This document shows, one piece after another, positions 1 through 8,425 of a stretch of DNA of 64,000 nucleotides. Made by a program: the position numbers and the translations under genes. The stretch covers positions 62,001 to 126,000 of the forward strand of contig CAWHNE010000001.1 in NCBI GenBank assembly GCA_963830485.1, written 5' to 3'. How positions within the stretch are numbered: position 1 is the stretch's first letter; every line of letters begins with the position of its first letter. Below the pieces are notes generated by a model. The model had not been told where the DNA came from. It searched no databases and saw nothing but the letters and a program-made list of their open reading frames with translations. The DNA is from CAIWHR01 sp963830485. Its GTDB lineage: Bacteria; Pseudomonadota; Gammaproteobacteria; Burkholderiales; Casimicrobiaceae.

Positions 1-1
1 C

Positions 2-397
2 TCGATGCACGCCGAGCTGGTCCTCGACGCCTTGGAGCAGGCGATCTGGTCGCGCTCGGGAATCGAGGGCGTCGTGCATCACAGCGATCGTGGCAGCCAG
101 TACCTGTCGATTCGCTACTCCGAGCGTCTGGCCGAGGCGGGTGCCCAGCCGTCGGTGGGCAGCGTGGGTGATTCCTACGACAACGCACTCGCCGAAACCA
201 TCATCGGCCTGTTCAAGACCGAGATCATTCACCGCCGCGGTCCGTGGCGGAATCTGGAGGCCGTCGAGTACGCAACGCTGGAATGGGTCGACTGGTTCAA
301 CCATCGCCGGCTGCTCGAACCGATCGGCAACATTCCGCCGGCGGAACTCGAGGCCACGTATCATCAATCAACGAGTCAGTTGCCGATGGCGGCCTGA
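2..397 (+). CDS. IS3-family transposase OrfB, C-terminal part (cut by window edge)
   Basis: This is the end of a DDE integrase-type transposase that moves an IS3-family insertion sequence. The reading frame is open from the window edge, so the N-terminus lies outside. Visible motifs are HHSDRGSQY, which holds the second catalytic Asp, and DNALAETIIGLFKTE, which holds the catalytic Glu. The NHRRL segment near the C-terminus is typical of the IS3/IS51 group. The stop lies just before an IS-type terminal repeat, so this end of the element looks intact. Whether the whole element is functional cannot be judged. Confidence 0.93.
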   Translation, partial: SMHAELVLDALEQAIWSRSGIEGVVHHSDRGSQYLSIRYSERLAEAGAQPSVGSVGDSYDNALAETIIGLFKTEIIHRRGPWRNLEAVEYATLEWVDWFNHRRLLEPIGNIPPAELEATYHQSTSQLPMAA

Positions 398-410
398 CTC
401 ACACTCGGAG

Positions 411-436
411 CTCTCCGGAAAAGCCGGGGCGGTTCA
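411..436. repeat. Right terminal inverted repeat of the IS3 element
   Basis: Read on the minus strand this begins TGAACCGCCCCGG and continues with TTTTCCGGAG, a form common at IS3-group ends. It lies 14 bp after the transposase stop. The left end is outside the window, so the pairing and the target duplication cannot be checked. Confidence 0.65.
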
Positions 437-548
437 CTCCGAATCGCCTAGGCGCGTGTGACTATCGTGAATCATTGACCGTGGTCAAGGCGTTTCCTGC
501 TTTCGTGCAGTACAAAGAAGGTGTATTTGTTCTATTAAGGGCGGGACA

Positions 549-743
549 ATGTCGACGATTGTCGTCGCACGCGAAAATTCCTCTCGGTCCTTGAGCGCGA
601 AACTGCTCAAACCGGAGGAAAACCGCGACGCCGTCGATGCAGCTTGCATTGCGCGAGCAATTGCGCAACGTATGGATCCCGAATGGCGCGAGTTTGTCGC
701 TCAAGAACAGTTCGAGCGCATGATCGCTTCGTTCAGGCTTTAG
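549..743 (+). CDS. Small hypothetical protein
   Basis: A 64-residue reading frame next to the IS3 end. The protein is charged and soluble-looking, with no signal peptide or membrane segment, and I recognise no family. The stretch around residues 22-55 (PEENRDAVDAACIARAIAQR, then WREF) would form helices. The start has only a weak purine-rich sequence (gggcgggaca) in front of the ATG. It could be a real small gene or a fragment left by the neighbouring insertion. It has no operon partner. Confidence 0.35.
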   Translation: MSTIVVARENSSRSLSAKLLKPEENRDAVDAACIARAIAQRMDPEWREFVAQEQFERMIASFRL

Positions 744-1469
744 AGAGGTCGAACCGCTCCCATAGGGGATGGGCTGGTCGCCGCGCGTGAGTTCGAGCGG
801 GCTTGCCGCCGTCAATGCCTGGTCGGCAAGATGTCAACGCTCCCGGAGACTCGAGACGGCCTCGCAGTTGAGCTAGGACGGTGCGAGCGTCGGCCGCAGT
901 CGACTTCGGTGCGTCAATGATTTCCTCTGCAATGACATCGGAGCAACTCACGCGCGTAGCGCACTAGCTCGGCGATCGTGTGCGCCTCCGCTGTGCTCCG
1001 GCAATTATTCGCGTCGCATCGAATTCAGACTGATATCCCCATCCACGATCAGGCGACGCCCGGCGCCAGCCGGGTAACTAGCTGCCGCCGGTCAATGACC
1101 GCAATCCGGAAAGTTTCAAACCCAAGTCGGATGTCCCAGGACCTGGCCGGTCAGCGACCGTCGAGTCTGAACGCGATCAGTTTGACCGCCGACGGGCGCT
1201 TGTCGACCCAACCCGGACGGCCGAGTCTCTACGAAGCAGACGTTAAATGGTTCGCATGAAGCACCGCCGCGGCACGGCGTGCCGAGGGTAACGCGGCTGC
1301 AACGGGAACTGCGCTTGCGACGCTTGACCCGGACAAGCGAACTCACAATAATTCTCCGTCAGGGTGAGCGAATCCCTTCGTCGCCGTCCGCGCGATTTTG
1401 CGGGCTGTTGCAATCGAGCGCGGGTTGAAGATGAGGCACAATGCGACCTTGCATAGGAGACACCCGAAG
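744..1469. other. Long stretch without a convincing gene
   Basis: No reading frame here has both a ribosome site and a recognisable protein. The stretch contains one copy (1149-1216) of a degenerate sequence that recurs at 4966-5033. It looks like decayed or intergenic DNA next to the IS element. Confidence 0.5.
1149..1216. repeat. Dispersed repeat copy 1
   Basis: A 68-nt stretch beginning ggtcagcgacc. It matches 4966-5033 without gaps at about three quarters of positions, and both copies are intergenic and in the same orientation. Confidence 0.5.
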
Positions 1470-1868
1470 ATGGCCAAGCTCATCCACACCATGGTTCGCG
1501 TGCTTGACCTCGAACGGTCGCTCCGTTTCTATCGCGAGGCCTTCGGTCTCGAGGAGGCGCATCGTCTCGACTTCCCTACGTTTGCGCTGGCGTATCTCAG
1601 GAACCGGGAGAACGACTTCGAAGTCGAGCTCACGGTAAACAAGGACCGGAAGGAACCTTATACGCATGGCGACGGCTACGGCCATTTCGCCGTCTGCGTC
1701 GACGACGTGGCACGCGAGCGCGACCGGCTCGCGCAGCTCGGCTGCGCACCCGGGGACGTCAAGGAGTTCAAGGATGGCGCCGGCGCTCTGCTCGCACGTT
1801 ACTTCTTTGTCCAGGATCCGGACGGCTACAAGATCGAGGTGCTCGAGCGCCACGGTCACTACCGCTAG
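1470..1868 (+). CDS. Glyoxalase I-like (VOC superfamily) protein
   Basis: A 132-residue protein of the vicinal oxygen chelate fold, most like lactoylglutathione lyase, which converts the hemithioacetal of methylglyoxal and glutathione to S-lactoylglutathione. The four metal ligands are in place: His6, Glu53, His72 and Glu123, in the contexts LIHTM, FEVEL, YGHFA and YKIEV. The ATG at 1470 is preceded by taggaga at a good distance; the in-frame upstream starts would add an unrelated extension. It is slightly shorter than most GloA proteins (about 135-185). The GMC dehydrogenase pair follows on the same strand after 74 bp. Other VOC dioxygenase-like roles remain possible. Confidence 0.85.
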   Translation: MAKLIHTMVRVLDLERSLRFYREAFGLEEAHRLDFPTFALAYLRNRENDFEVELTVNKDRKEPYTHGDGYGHFAVCVDDVARERDRLAQLGCAPGDVKEFKDGAGALLARYFFVQDPDGYKIEVLERHGHYR

Positions 1869-1942
1869 CCAGGCGCACGCGGGCGAATGATGCACGGCAA
1901 ACGCGAGGGGCGATACCCCGCGCTCCACGATCGGAGGAGAGC

Positions 1943-2557
1943 ATGGAAATCATCTTGAAATCCACGTCGGCTGAACACGAGCACGGACCGGCGCAACCGC
2001 GGCCGCAGATTGCGCTGACGCGGCGCGAGTTCCTGAAGGGAGCCGGGATCCTGACGGGTACGCTTGCGGCCTCGTCCATCCTGGCGGCGCTCGCACCGAG
2101 CCGCGCCTGGGCGCTCGAACTCAAGACGCTCGCGTCAGCCCAGGGCGACGCGCTCCTGCAGATGGGCAAGGTGCTCTACCCGCACAAGGGACTGCCGGAC
2201 GCGGTTTATGCGCTGCTCGCCAAGGACCTCGACGAGGCTGCGGGCAAGGATCCGAAGACCGCGCAGCTGCTCGGTGAGGGCGTCGCGGCACTCGACCGGG
2301 CGGCCGGCGGCAGTTTTGCCACCGCGTCCGACACCAAGAAGCTCGAGGCGGTGAAATCACTCGAAGGCACGCCATTCTTCAACACGGTGCGCGGCCAGTG
2401 CATCTCGTCGCTCTACAACAACGACATGGCGTTCGCTCACTTCGGGTACCCCGGCCCCTCTTGGGAGAAGGGTGGCTACATCAACCGCGGGTTCAACGAT
2501 CTCAAATGGCTACCGGATCCGCCTGCGGCGGCGAGCCCCGCCCCCTACAAGGCCTGA
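1943..2557 (+). CDS. Tat-exported small subunit of a GMC-type dehydrogenase (gluconate 2-dehydrogenase subunit 3 family)
   Basis: A 204-residue protein with a twin-arginine signal: TRREFLKG at residues 26-33, followed by a hydrophobic stretch ending ASSILAALAPSRAWA. The mature part resembles the small, non-catalytic subunit 3 of periplasmic FAD-dependent alcohol/gluconate dehydrogenases. In that family it helps export and hold the flavoprotein, which has no signal of its own. The next gene, 35 bp downstream, is that flavoprotein, so the two probably form one periplasmic complex. A ggaggagagc ribosome site precedes the ATG. The substrate cannot be read from the sequence. Confidence 0.85.
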   Translation: MEIILKSTSAEHEHGPAQPRPQIALTRREFLKGAGILTGTLAASSILAALAPSRAWALELKTLASAQGDALLQMGKVLYPHKGLPDAVYALLAKDLDEAAGKDPKTAQLLGEGVAALDRAAGGSFATASDTKKLEAVKSLEGTPFFNTVRGQCISSLYNNDMAFAHFGYPGPSWEKGGYINRGFNDLKWLPDPPAAASPAPYKA

Positions 2558-2592
2558 GTTCCGGCCAAACGAACCCGAGAGAGGAACGGATC

Positions 2593-4161
2593 ATGGCAAA
2601 GTTCGAACTCAATGATGATTCCGTGGTGGTCATCATCGGCTCCGGCGCCGGCGGTGGCACGCTTGCGAACGAGTTGTGCCAGAAAGGCGTCAAGGTCGTG
2701 CTGCTCGAGGCCGGCAAGCGCGAATCCCCGGCAACCTTCATCAACGACGAGTGGAAGTCATTCGGACAACTCGCCTGGCTGGACAAGCGGACCACATCGG
2801 GAACGTGGCGAGTCGCGAAAGACTTCGCGGGCCTGCCGGCGTGGATCTGCAAGACGGTCGGCGGCACGACGACCCACTGGGCGGGCGCATCGCTGCGCCT
2901 TCACGAGCACGAATTCCGCGCGCGCACCGTCTACGGCGATATCAAGGGGACGTCGCTTCTCGACTGGCCGCTCACGCTGAAGGATCTCGCGCCTTTCTAC
3001 GCGAAGGCCGAGGACAAGCTGGGTGTGACGCGCACCCACGACGTGCCTGGCCTGCCCGGAAACAACAATTTCAAGGTCATGTATGCCGGCGCGAAAAAGG
3101 TGGGCTACAAGGACTGCAACACCGGCCACATGGCGATCAATAGCCGGCCGCGTAAGGACCGCGGCTCCTGTCTGCAGATCGGATTCTGCTTCCAGGGCTG
3201 CAAATCCGGGGCCAAATGGTCGACGCTTTATACCGAGATCCCTGCCGCCGAAAAGACCGGCAAGCTCGAGCTTCGTTCGCAGGCGCATGTCCTCAAGATC
3301 GAGCACAACGATGCGGGCAGGGTCACCGGGGTCGTCTACCGGGACGCCGACGGCAAGGATCAACGGCAGAAGGCGCGCGTGGTTTGCGTCGCCGGCAACT
3401 CGATCGAGACCCCGCGGCTGCTGTTGCTCTCCGCCTCACCCAAGTACCCTGACGGGCTGGCGAATAGCTCCGGCCAGGTCGGTAGAAACTACATGCGACA
3501 CATGACAGGCTCGGTGTACGCAGTGTTCAACGAACCGGTGAACATGTACCGCGGCACGACGATGGCGGGCATCATCACCGACGAGGCGGCCAACGACCCG
3601 AAGCGCGGCTTCGTCGGGGGCTACGAAATGGAAACGCTGTCGCTCGGTCTGCCGTTCATGGCGGCGTTCCTCGACCCCGGTGCCTGGGGTCCGGACTTCA
3701 CGTATTTCCTAGACAACTACACGCGCATGGCGGGCATGTGGCTTGTCGGCGAGGACATGCCCCGCCCGACGAATCGGGTCACGCTCAATTCCACCGAGAA
3801 GGACCAGTACGGCCTGGCTGTTCCGAATGTCCATTTCGACGACCACGAAAACGACGTCACGATGCGCAACCACGCGTACGCAGCCGGGGAAAAGGTGTAT
3901 CAGGCGGCGGGAGCCGTAAAGACATTCCGTACCCCACCGTATCCGTCCACACACAATCTCGGCACCTGTCGCATGAGCGCGAACCCGCACGACGGCGTAT
4001 GCAACAAGTGGGGCCAGACGCACGACATCGCGAACCTGTTCATCTCCGACGGGAGCCAGTTCACGACCGGTGGCGCCGAGAACCCGACGCTCACGATCGT
4101 GACGCTCGCGATCCGACAGGCCGGCTACCTGGCGGAGCAACTGTCCAAGCGCTCTATCTGA
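2593..4161 (+). CDS. GMC-family FAD-dependent dehydrogenase, large subunit
   Basis: A 522-residue flavoprotein of the glucose-methanol-choline oxidoreductase family. The FAD dinucleotide motif GSGAGGG is at residues 16-22, followed by VVLLEAG. The mid-part GGTTTHWAG fits the FAD attachment loop, and the C-terminal region HNLGTCRMS and GGAENPTLT fits the catalytic and FAD-binding end. The start at 2593 has gagaggaacgg in front of it; a frame open further upstream overlaps the previous gene and is not used. Such enzymes oxidise sugars or alcohols in the periplasm and usually pass electrons to a cytochrome c subunit encoded next. None is present here, so the acceptor is unknown. Confidence 0.9.
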   Translation: MAKFELNDDSVVVIIGSGAGGGTLANELCQKGVKVVLLEAGKRESPATFINDEWKSFGQLAWLDKRTTSGTWRVAKDFAGLPAWICKTVGGTTTHWAGASLRLHEHEFRARTVYGDIKGTSLLDWPLTLKDLAPFYAKAEDKLGVTRTHDVPGLPGNNNFKVMYAGAKKVGYKDCNTGHMAINSRPRKDRGSCLQIGFCFQGCKSGAKWSTLYTEIPAAEKTGKLELRSQAHVLKIEHNDAGRVTGVVYRDADGKDQRQKARVVCVAGNSIETPRLLLLSASPKYPDGLANSSGQVGRNYMRHMTGSVYAVFNEPVNMYRGTTMAGIITDEAANDPKRGFVGGYEMETLSLGLPFMAAFLDPGAWGPDFTYFLDNYTRMAGMWLVGEDMPRPTNRVTLNSTEKDQYGLAVPNVHFDDHENDVTMRNHAYAAGEKVYQAAGAVKTFRTPPYPSTHNLGTCRMSANPHDGVCNKWGQTHDIANLFISDGSQFTTGGAENPTLTIVTLAIRQAGYLAEQLSKRSI

Positions 4162-4371
4162 GGCGGGAGTGCGGCGCCCGCAGACCGTTGCCGGGCCATT
4201 GGGGTTCGGGCCGGATCAGGTCCAGCGTGCAACACCCCTGACCCCTGCGTACCTCGGCTACTCGAATTTCCCACATCGAACGTCGAGTAAGTGCGCCTTG
4301 AGCCCTCCCGCGCGCGATGGTAGGGTTAAATTTCGCAGCCGTTACATCATCCACGACGCGGGGGGCACAAG

Positions 4372-4758
4372 ATGGCCATCATGTTGAAGATTCGTTGGGA
4401 TATTAAGAAGGGTCGAGAGCAAGAGTTCCGGGAGAACCAAAGGAAGTTGTGCGCGGTGATGAGCGGCGATCATCCGGGTGTCATCTGCTACCACGTCGAC
4501 TACCCCGCGTCGGACGTCAGCGAGTGGACCGAGATCTATGCCAACAACAGCGTCTTCAAGGCACACCTCGACAACCAGAAGGGCAAGGAGCCGCTCGCGA
4601 CACTCATCGAGGTGTGCGACAAGATAACGTGCAAGTGCTGGGGCGATGCGGACTCCGAGTCCAAGAAAATCTTGGCCGGCTTCGGAGCCACCTACCACGA
4701 AACGGCAGAAGCCTCCTTTCTACTGCATCCCAAGGCCGACCCCGCTTCGCTAATCTAG
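4372..4758 (+). CDS. Small dimeric alpha/beta-barrel protein (antibiotic biosynthesis monooxygenase-like)
   Basis: A 128-residue cytosolic protein. The N-terminal 75 residues have the strand-helix-strand pattern of the ABM/dimeric ferredoxin-like barrel family, including a start LKIRWDIKKGREQEFREN and a second half beginning SEWTEIYAN. Members include quinol monooxygenases and many proteins of unknown role. The C-terminal 45 residues are not recognised. It follows the GMC gene after 210 bp and probably has its own promoter. The start is uncertain between the ATG at 4372 and another ATG three codons later. No specific reaction is claimed. Confidence 0.6.
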   Translation: MAIMLKIRWDIKKGREQEFRENQRKLCAVMSGDHPGVICYHVDYPASDVSEWTEIYANNSVFKAHLDNQKGKEPLATLIEVCDKITCKCWGDADSESKKILAGFGATYHETAEASFLLHPKADPASLI

Positions 4759-4965
4759 GACAGGGAGGGGCGAAAGCTGGGCGGAGCATCGAACGGCGCC
4801 CGCAGACGTGTGGGTGTCTTTCGACGTATGAGCGCTTAGCGCGACGGACGAGGGCGTCGCACCGCGTACGTGTCGCGCCGTGCTTCGTGCTCGGCGTGAG
4901 TACTCATGTCGATAGCACGATCGAACGGCCGCTATTGGGGATTTCGCGGTACGTCCGCTTCTGGC

Positions 4966-5033
4966 GGTCAGCGACCTTCAAGGCTGAACGCGAGCGGTTT
5001 GATCGTCGAAGGTCGCAGTACGACCCGAAGCCG
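4966..5033. repeat. Dispersed repeat copy 2
   Basis: The ungapped partner of 1149-1216. Both begin ggtcagcgacc and share gaacgcga and tttga in register. Confidence 0.5.
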
Positions 5034-5197
5034 TCGGCTACGGCGCTCCAATCCGGCCATAGAAAACGAATGAAGCCGCCGTTCAATTTGCGGTAATGAG
5101 GCGCCTCAACCTTCAGTCAGATTGGATGCCTACAAAAGGCGGCAAGGGTCGCGCCCGTCCGCGGCCCGCCCGCTCGCGCGTGGTCGAGCCTCCCACG

Positions 5198-5229
5198 CAT
5201 CGGACACGCGCCGTGGCTCGTGTCCGATG
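5198..5229. terminator. 11-bp perfect hairpin downstream of the minus-strand small membrane gene
   Basis: catcggacacg and cgtgtccgatg flank a 10-nt loop. It lies 65 bp past the stop of the gene at 5295-5555. There is no T-run, so termination is only a possibility. Confidence 0.4.
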
Positions 5230-5294
5230 AGCACCGCGGCGTGGGCCGTGTTCGGGCTATGGCTCCACGGGCCGCTCATCGGCGTGCGGCCGTT

Positions 5295-5555
5295 CTAGAT
5301 CCTTGCCCACAGGCCTACCGCTTCGTTCACCGCGCCTGCGCCGAGCGTGAGCAGCAGCGCCAACGTAACAACGCTGAGGACGCCTTCCAGCCTTCGCAGC
5401 ACGCCACCCTGACGCGTCCACGAAACGTCGTCGCCCTCGCGCGGCAGCGATTCGACCGCGGGGAGGCGCGTCAGGTACGCCGCGGCATGGTCTGGGACGA
5501 AGGTCGCCCTGGGGCCCGTCCCGCGGAGTGTCGATAATGTCAACTGGATCATCAT
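5295..5555 (-). CDS. Small membrane-anchored protein of unknown function
   Basis: An 86-residue protein with one hydrophobic segment near the C-terminus (about residues 57-80, containing VVTLALLLTLGAGAV), which predicts a single membrane anchor. The N-terminal 55 residues are polar. A strong ribosome site (ggagg, 6 nt before the ATG) supports translation. The gene is divergent from the LysR regulator at 5668, with 112 bp between them, an arrangement typical of a LysR target. I do not recognise the family and infer no function beyond possible control by that regulator. Confidence 0.65.
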   Translation of the reverse strand: MMIQLTLSTLRGTGPRATFVPDHAAAYLTRLPAVESLPREGDDVSWTRQGGVLRRLEGVLSVVTLALLLTLGAGAVNEAVGLWARI

Positions 5556-5667
5556 GTGAACCTCCGGTGCGTTGGGTCAGCGAGGCCAGTCTACGAGTGC
5601 AGCGTGGTCTCCACAAACGATTTGTTTTGGCACAATATGTGAACTGCTTTGACATGTTAGAGGCCCC
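5556..5667. promoter_or_regulatory. Divergent promoter/operator region between a LysR gene and a small membrane gene
   Basis: 112 bp that must carry both promoters. The AT-rich part at about 5618-5655 is on the LysR side. A LysR site is expected by analogy, but no clear T-N11-A box could be assigned. Confidence 0.4.
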
Positions 5668-6600
5668 ATGGCGTTCCGCATCCCGACCGTGCAAGCCCTG
5701 CGTGCGTTCGAGGCGACCGCGCGCGAGAAGAGCCTGACGCGCGCCGCGCAGGCGCTTCATCTCACGCATGGCGCAATCAGCCACCAGATCAAGTCGCTGG
5801 AGGACGACGTCGGCGTGCGGCTCGTCGAGCGCGCCGGGCGCGGCATTCGCCTGACCGACGAAGGCGAGCGCTTCGCGCTCCGCGTGCGCGCCATCCTTGC
5901 CGACCTCGCCTCCGCGGTGCGGCAGCTCACGGACCGCAGCAATCCGCGCCAGCTTCGCATCAGCGTGACGCCCTCGTTCGCGGCGCGCTGGCTCCTGCCG
6001 CGCATGGCTCGGTTCGCCGCGCAGCACCCCTCCATCGACCTGGACGTGCGCGCGAACTCGTCGCTCGTCGACTTCCAGCGCGACGACGCCGACTGCGCCG
6101 TGCGCTACGGCCTGGGCAAGTGGCCCGGCCTCGCCGTCGAGCCTCTCGTGGACGAGCACTTCCTCGCCGTATGCAGCCCGCGCCTGAACCGCGGGCACTT
6201 GCCGAAGCGCCCCGCCGATCTCGCGCGCTATACGCTCCTGCGCTCGAACGACGAATTCTGGCAACCGTGGTTCGCCGCCGCGGGACTGCCGTGGCCGGAG
6301 CCCGAGCGCGGCCCGATCTTCAACGACAGCGCGCACCTCCTGCAGGCCGCGATCGAGGGGCACGGCATCGCGCTCGCGCGCACGTCGCTGCTCGGGGACG
6401 ACGTGCGCAACGGGCTCCTCGTGCGCCTCTTCCACGTCGAGGTGCCGAGCGACCGGCACTACTACTTCGTCTATCCACCGCGCCTAGCGAGCGCGCCCAA
6501 GATCGAGCTCTTCCGCAAGTGGTTGCGCGACGAGGTCGCGCGCGACGCGAAATCCGTCAATCGAACAGCGAAGGCGCCGCGGAAGCCGAAGGCGCGGTAA
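5668..6600 (+). CDS. LysR-family transcriptional regulator, GcvA type
   Basis: A 310-residue regulator. The N-terminal winged helix-turn-helix spans about residues 5-65 (ALRAFEATAREKSLTRAAQA, then HGAISHQIKSLE). It is followed by a periplasmic-binding-protein-like effector domain from about residue 92, beginning LRISVTPSFAARWLLPR. The WLLPR segment and the overall form match the GcvA subgroup. The C-terminal tail is rich in Lys and Arg. The start at 5668 fits the family N-terminus. It probably controls the divergent small gene and itself; the effector is unknown. Confidence 0.92.
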   Translation: MAFRIPTVQALRAFEATAREKSLTRAAQALHLTHGAISHQIKSLEDDVGVRLVERAGRGIRLTDEGERFALRVRAILADLASAVRQLTDRSNPRQLRISVTPSFAARWLLPRMARFAAQHPSIDLDVRANSSLVDFQRDDADCAVRYGLGKWPGLAVEPLVDEHFLAVCSPRLNRGHLPKRPADLARYTLLRSNDEFWQPWFAAAGLPWPEPERGPIFNDSAHLLQAAIEGHGIALARTSLLGDDVRNGLLVRLFHVEVPSDRHYYFVYPPRLASAPKIELFRKWLRDEVARDAKSVNRTAKAPRKPKAR

Positions 6601-6877
6601 GCAGCGAAGGGAGGCGATCCGGACGCCGAGGAGGCGTATGCGCCGCTCCAGCGGCACGCGCTTCAGGCGCGCGGCGAGCTCGTGCCGCTCGGCGACGTAC
6701 CGGGCGCGGAGCCATTTGCCCAACGACGGGTCGCGGAAGCGAAACGAGCCATCCGGCCAGATGGCCAGTCAGTAGTCAGCAGCGGGCTTCTGTTCTTCTG
6801 CAAAAAGTTGCTTGCAGCGGCGGCCACGGCCTAGACTTCCAATCGTCTGCAGCGATAACGGCCAAGGAGGTTCGGTC

Positions 6878-7300
6878 ATGGAAACTATTGTCGAGCGTGT
6901 CGATGTTTGGGCGGCGAATATCGAAGACAAACCCGGAGGGCTTGCCATGGTGCTGACTACTCTGCGGGACGTGGGAGCAGACCTCCAATTCATCATTGCC
7001 CGGCGTGCCCCGCAAGAACCCGGTAGGGGTGTGGTGTTCGTGACACCGCTACAGGGGGATCGGGAAATCGCTGCCGCCGCCGCAGTCGGTTTCAACGTGA
7101 CCCAAACCCTGCACTCGGTGCGCGTCATGGGCCGAGACCGACCGGGGGCCGCCGCTGAATTGACGCAGCAGCTCGCGGACGGAGGTATCAATCTGCGCGG
7201 GTTCTCAGCCTCGGTGATTGGCAGCCAGTTTGCCGCCTATGTCGCGGTGGACTCACTGGACGAAGCCAATAGAGCGATAGAGATTCTGAAAAAAGTCTGA
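6878..7300 (+). CDS. Tandem ACT-domain protein
   Basis: A 140-residue protein made of two ACT domains, about residues 5-70 and 75-140, with the telltale DKPGGLAMVLTTLRDVGADL and DRPGAAAELTQQLADGGINL segments. ACT domains bind amino acids or other small ligands and usually control enzymes. As a stand-alone pair this one is likely a regulator or sensor, with the ligand not predictable. The ATG at 6878 is preceded by a very good ccaaggagg site; the longer frame starting at 6812 is not needed. It is convergent with the CBS protein, with a 24-bp gap. Confidence 0.85.
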   Translation: METIVERVDVWAANIEDKPGGLAMVLTTLRDVGADLQFIIARRAPQEPGRGVVFVTPLQGDREIAAAAAVGFNVTQTLHSVRVMGRDRPGAAAELTQQLADGGINLRGFSASVIGSQFAAYVAVDSLDEANRAIEILKKV

Positions 7301-7324
7301 CGCCAAACTGCGGATCGCAGGTGG

Positions 7325-7765
7325 TCAATTCGGCTCCCCTGTGATGTAGTGTTGCAGTTGCTGGATGATGAATTTCTGCTCCGAGATGGTGTCTCTGACG
7401 AGGTCTCCGATGGAGACTAGGCCGATCAGCTTGCCGTTGTCGATAACAAGCAGGTGGCGCACCCGGTTTTCCGTCATCAGCGCCATGCACTCCTCGCTCC
7501 TGTGGGCGGGGCTTACGTACATTGCCGACGCGGTCATGATGTCGCGCACCGGCGTATCCTTTGACGACCGTGCCATGAGAACGATCTTCCGCGCATAGTC
7601 GCGCTCGGTAATGATGCCGACGATCTTCTCGCCCTCCATTACTACGAGCGCACCGATGTTCTTTTCGGCCATCAGCTTGACGGCCTCGAACACCGACGCC
7701 GCGGGCGCAATCGTGTAGATCGTCTGGTCGGCCTTCGCCTTGAGAATGCGCGCCACGCTTTTCAT
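7325..7765 (-). CDS. CBS-pair domain protein
   Basis: A 146-residue protein consisting almost entirely of two CBS motifs (about residues 10-65 and 80-130), with the repeated patterns IGALVVMEGEKIVGIITERD and RHLLVIDNGKLIGLVSIGDL. Such pairs bind adenosine nucleotides and act as energy-sensing modules. This stand-alone form is common in betaproteobacteria. The ATG at 7765 has ggagg 7 nt upstream; the open frame beyond it is not part of the protein. It is transcribed toward the ACT gene. Its partner is unknown. Confidence 0.9.
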   Translation of the reverse strand: MKSVARILKAKADQTIYTIAPAASVFEAVKLMAEKNIGALVVMEGEKIVGIITERDYARKIVLMARSSKDTPVRDIMTASAMYVSPAHRSEECMALMTENRVRHLLVIDNGKLIGLVSIGDLVRDTISEQKFIIQQLQHYITGEPN

Positions 7766-8425
7766 CGGTTGTCCTCCGCGAGGTCCTGAACATATGATCG
7801 GCTCGGTGGACCCGCAATTGCAATGGTCGGCGTCAGATAGCGGCGCGATATGTGGGGCTTTCCGCGCAACGGCGGAGGTAGCCTTTGGCCGGGAGCTACT
7901 TCTACGCGCTGAACGCCGCGCCCACCCCCGCCCGAATCTCCGGCGGTCCGATGATCTCCCGCTCCACGTAGCGGGCAGCGATCTCGTGTTCTGATGAGTA
8001 GACGGGTCCGGTTGCAGGCTCCCGCAACCAAACAAGTCAACGGCTTGCCTTCGGGCAGGCCGTTCTTCTCTTCTTTCGGGGTAGCTCCGGGGTAGCGCCA
8101 AAAACCGTTTCGGCGATTCTTCACCCTAGGTCGAACGCGCAATATCGCCGCCATCGCGCAAGCGCTGGGTTATGGCGATGGATCCCCGAATCCGCAGTCG
8201 GGAACGACTGTCTTCGACCCTGAGCCGCCTGTCTATGCTCCTGAAAGCTGACTGTCAATTTGAGGGAAGCTGACGTTCGCGCTACGGTCACGTCGGGCAG
8301 AGCAGGGCGACGATCTGGGGCGCAACCGGAACGGCAGGGCGCGATTGACACGGCCGCACTCGGTACGAGACGATGCCAATTTTTTGCCGGGGCATTCCAC
8401 GCCTCAATCCACGAGGACGCTCCGC
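7766..8425. other. Intergenic stretch with a tRNA-fMet 3' remnant and hairpin
   Basis: No supported gene. Apart from the promoters of the two flanking genes, it holds the first of five tRNA-end remnants (8020-8030) and the hairpin 8039-8064. Confidence 0.5.
8020..8064 (+). repeat. tRNA-fMet 3'-end remnant 1 with terminator-like hairpin
   Basis: tcccgcaacca is the acceptor end of an initiator tRNA. After ten more bases comes a stem-loop with a ttcg loop (8039-8064), then ttcttctcttcttt. The layout (cccgcaaccaaacaa, then a cggcttgcc stem) matches the remnant at 23842. It is the shortest remnant and would not be recognised without the others. Confidence 0.5.

Larger units (their letters stand above)
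4759..5294. other. Intergenic stretch with one dispersed repeat and one hairpin
   Basis: No supported gene. It holds repeat copy 2 at 4966-5033 and a perfect 11-bp inverted repeat at 5198-5229. Confidence 0.5.

Noticed and set aside
978..1259. Possible 93-residue plus-strand gene
   Set aside because: No ribosome site and no family, and it runs through the dispersed repeat.
5257..6459. 400-residue minus-strand open frame
   Set aside because: Antisense to the LysR gene. Its tail covers the real small gene at 5295-5555 in another frame.
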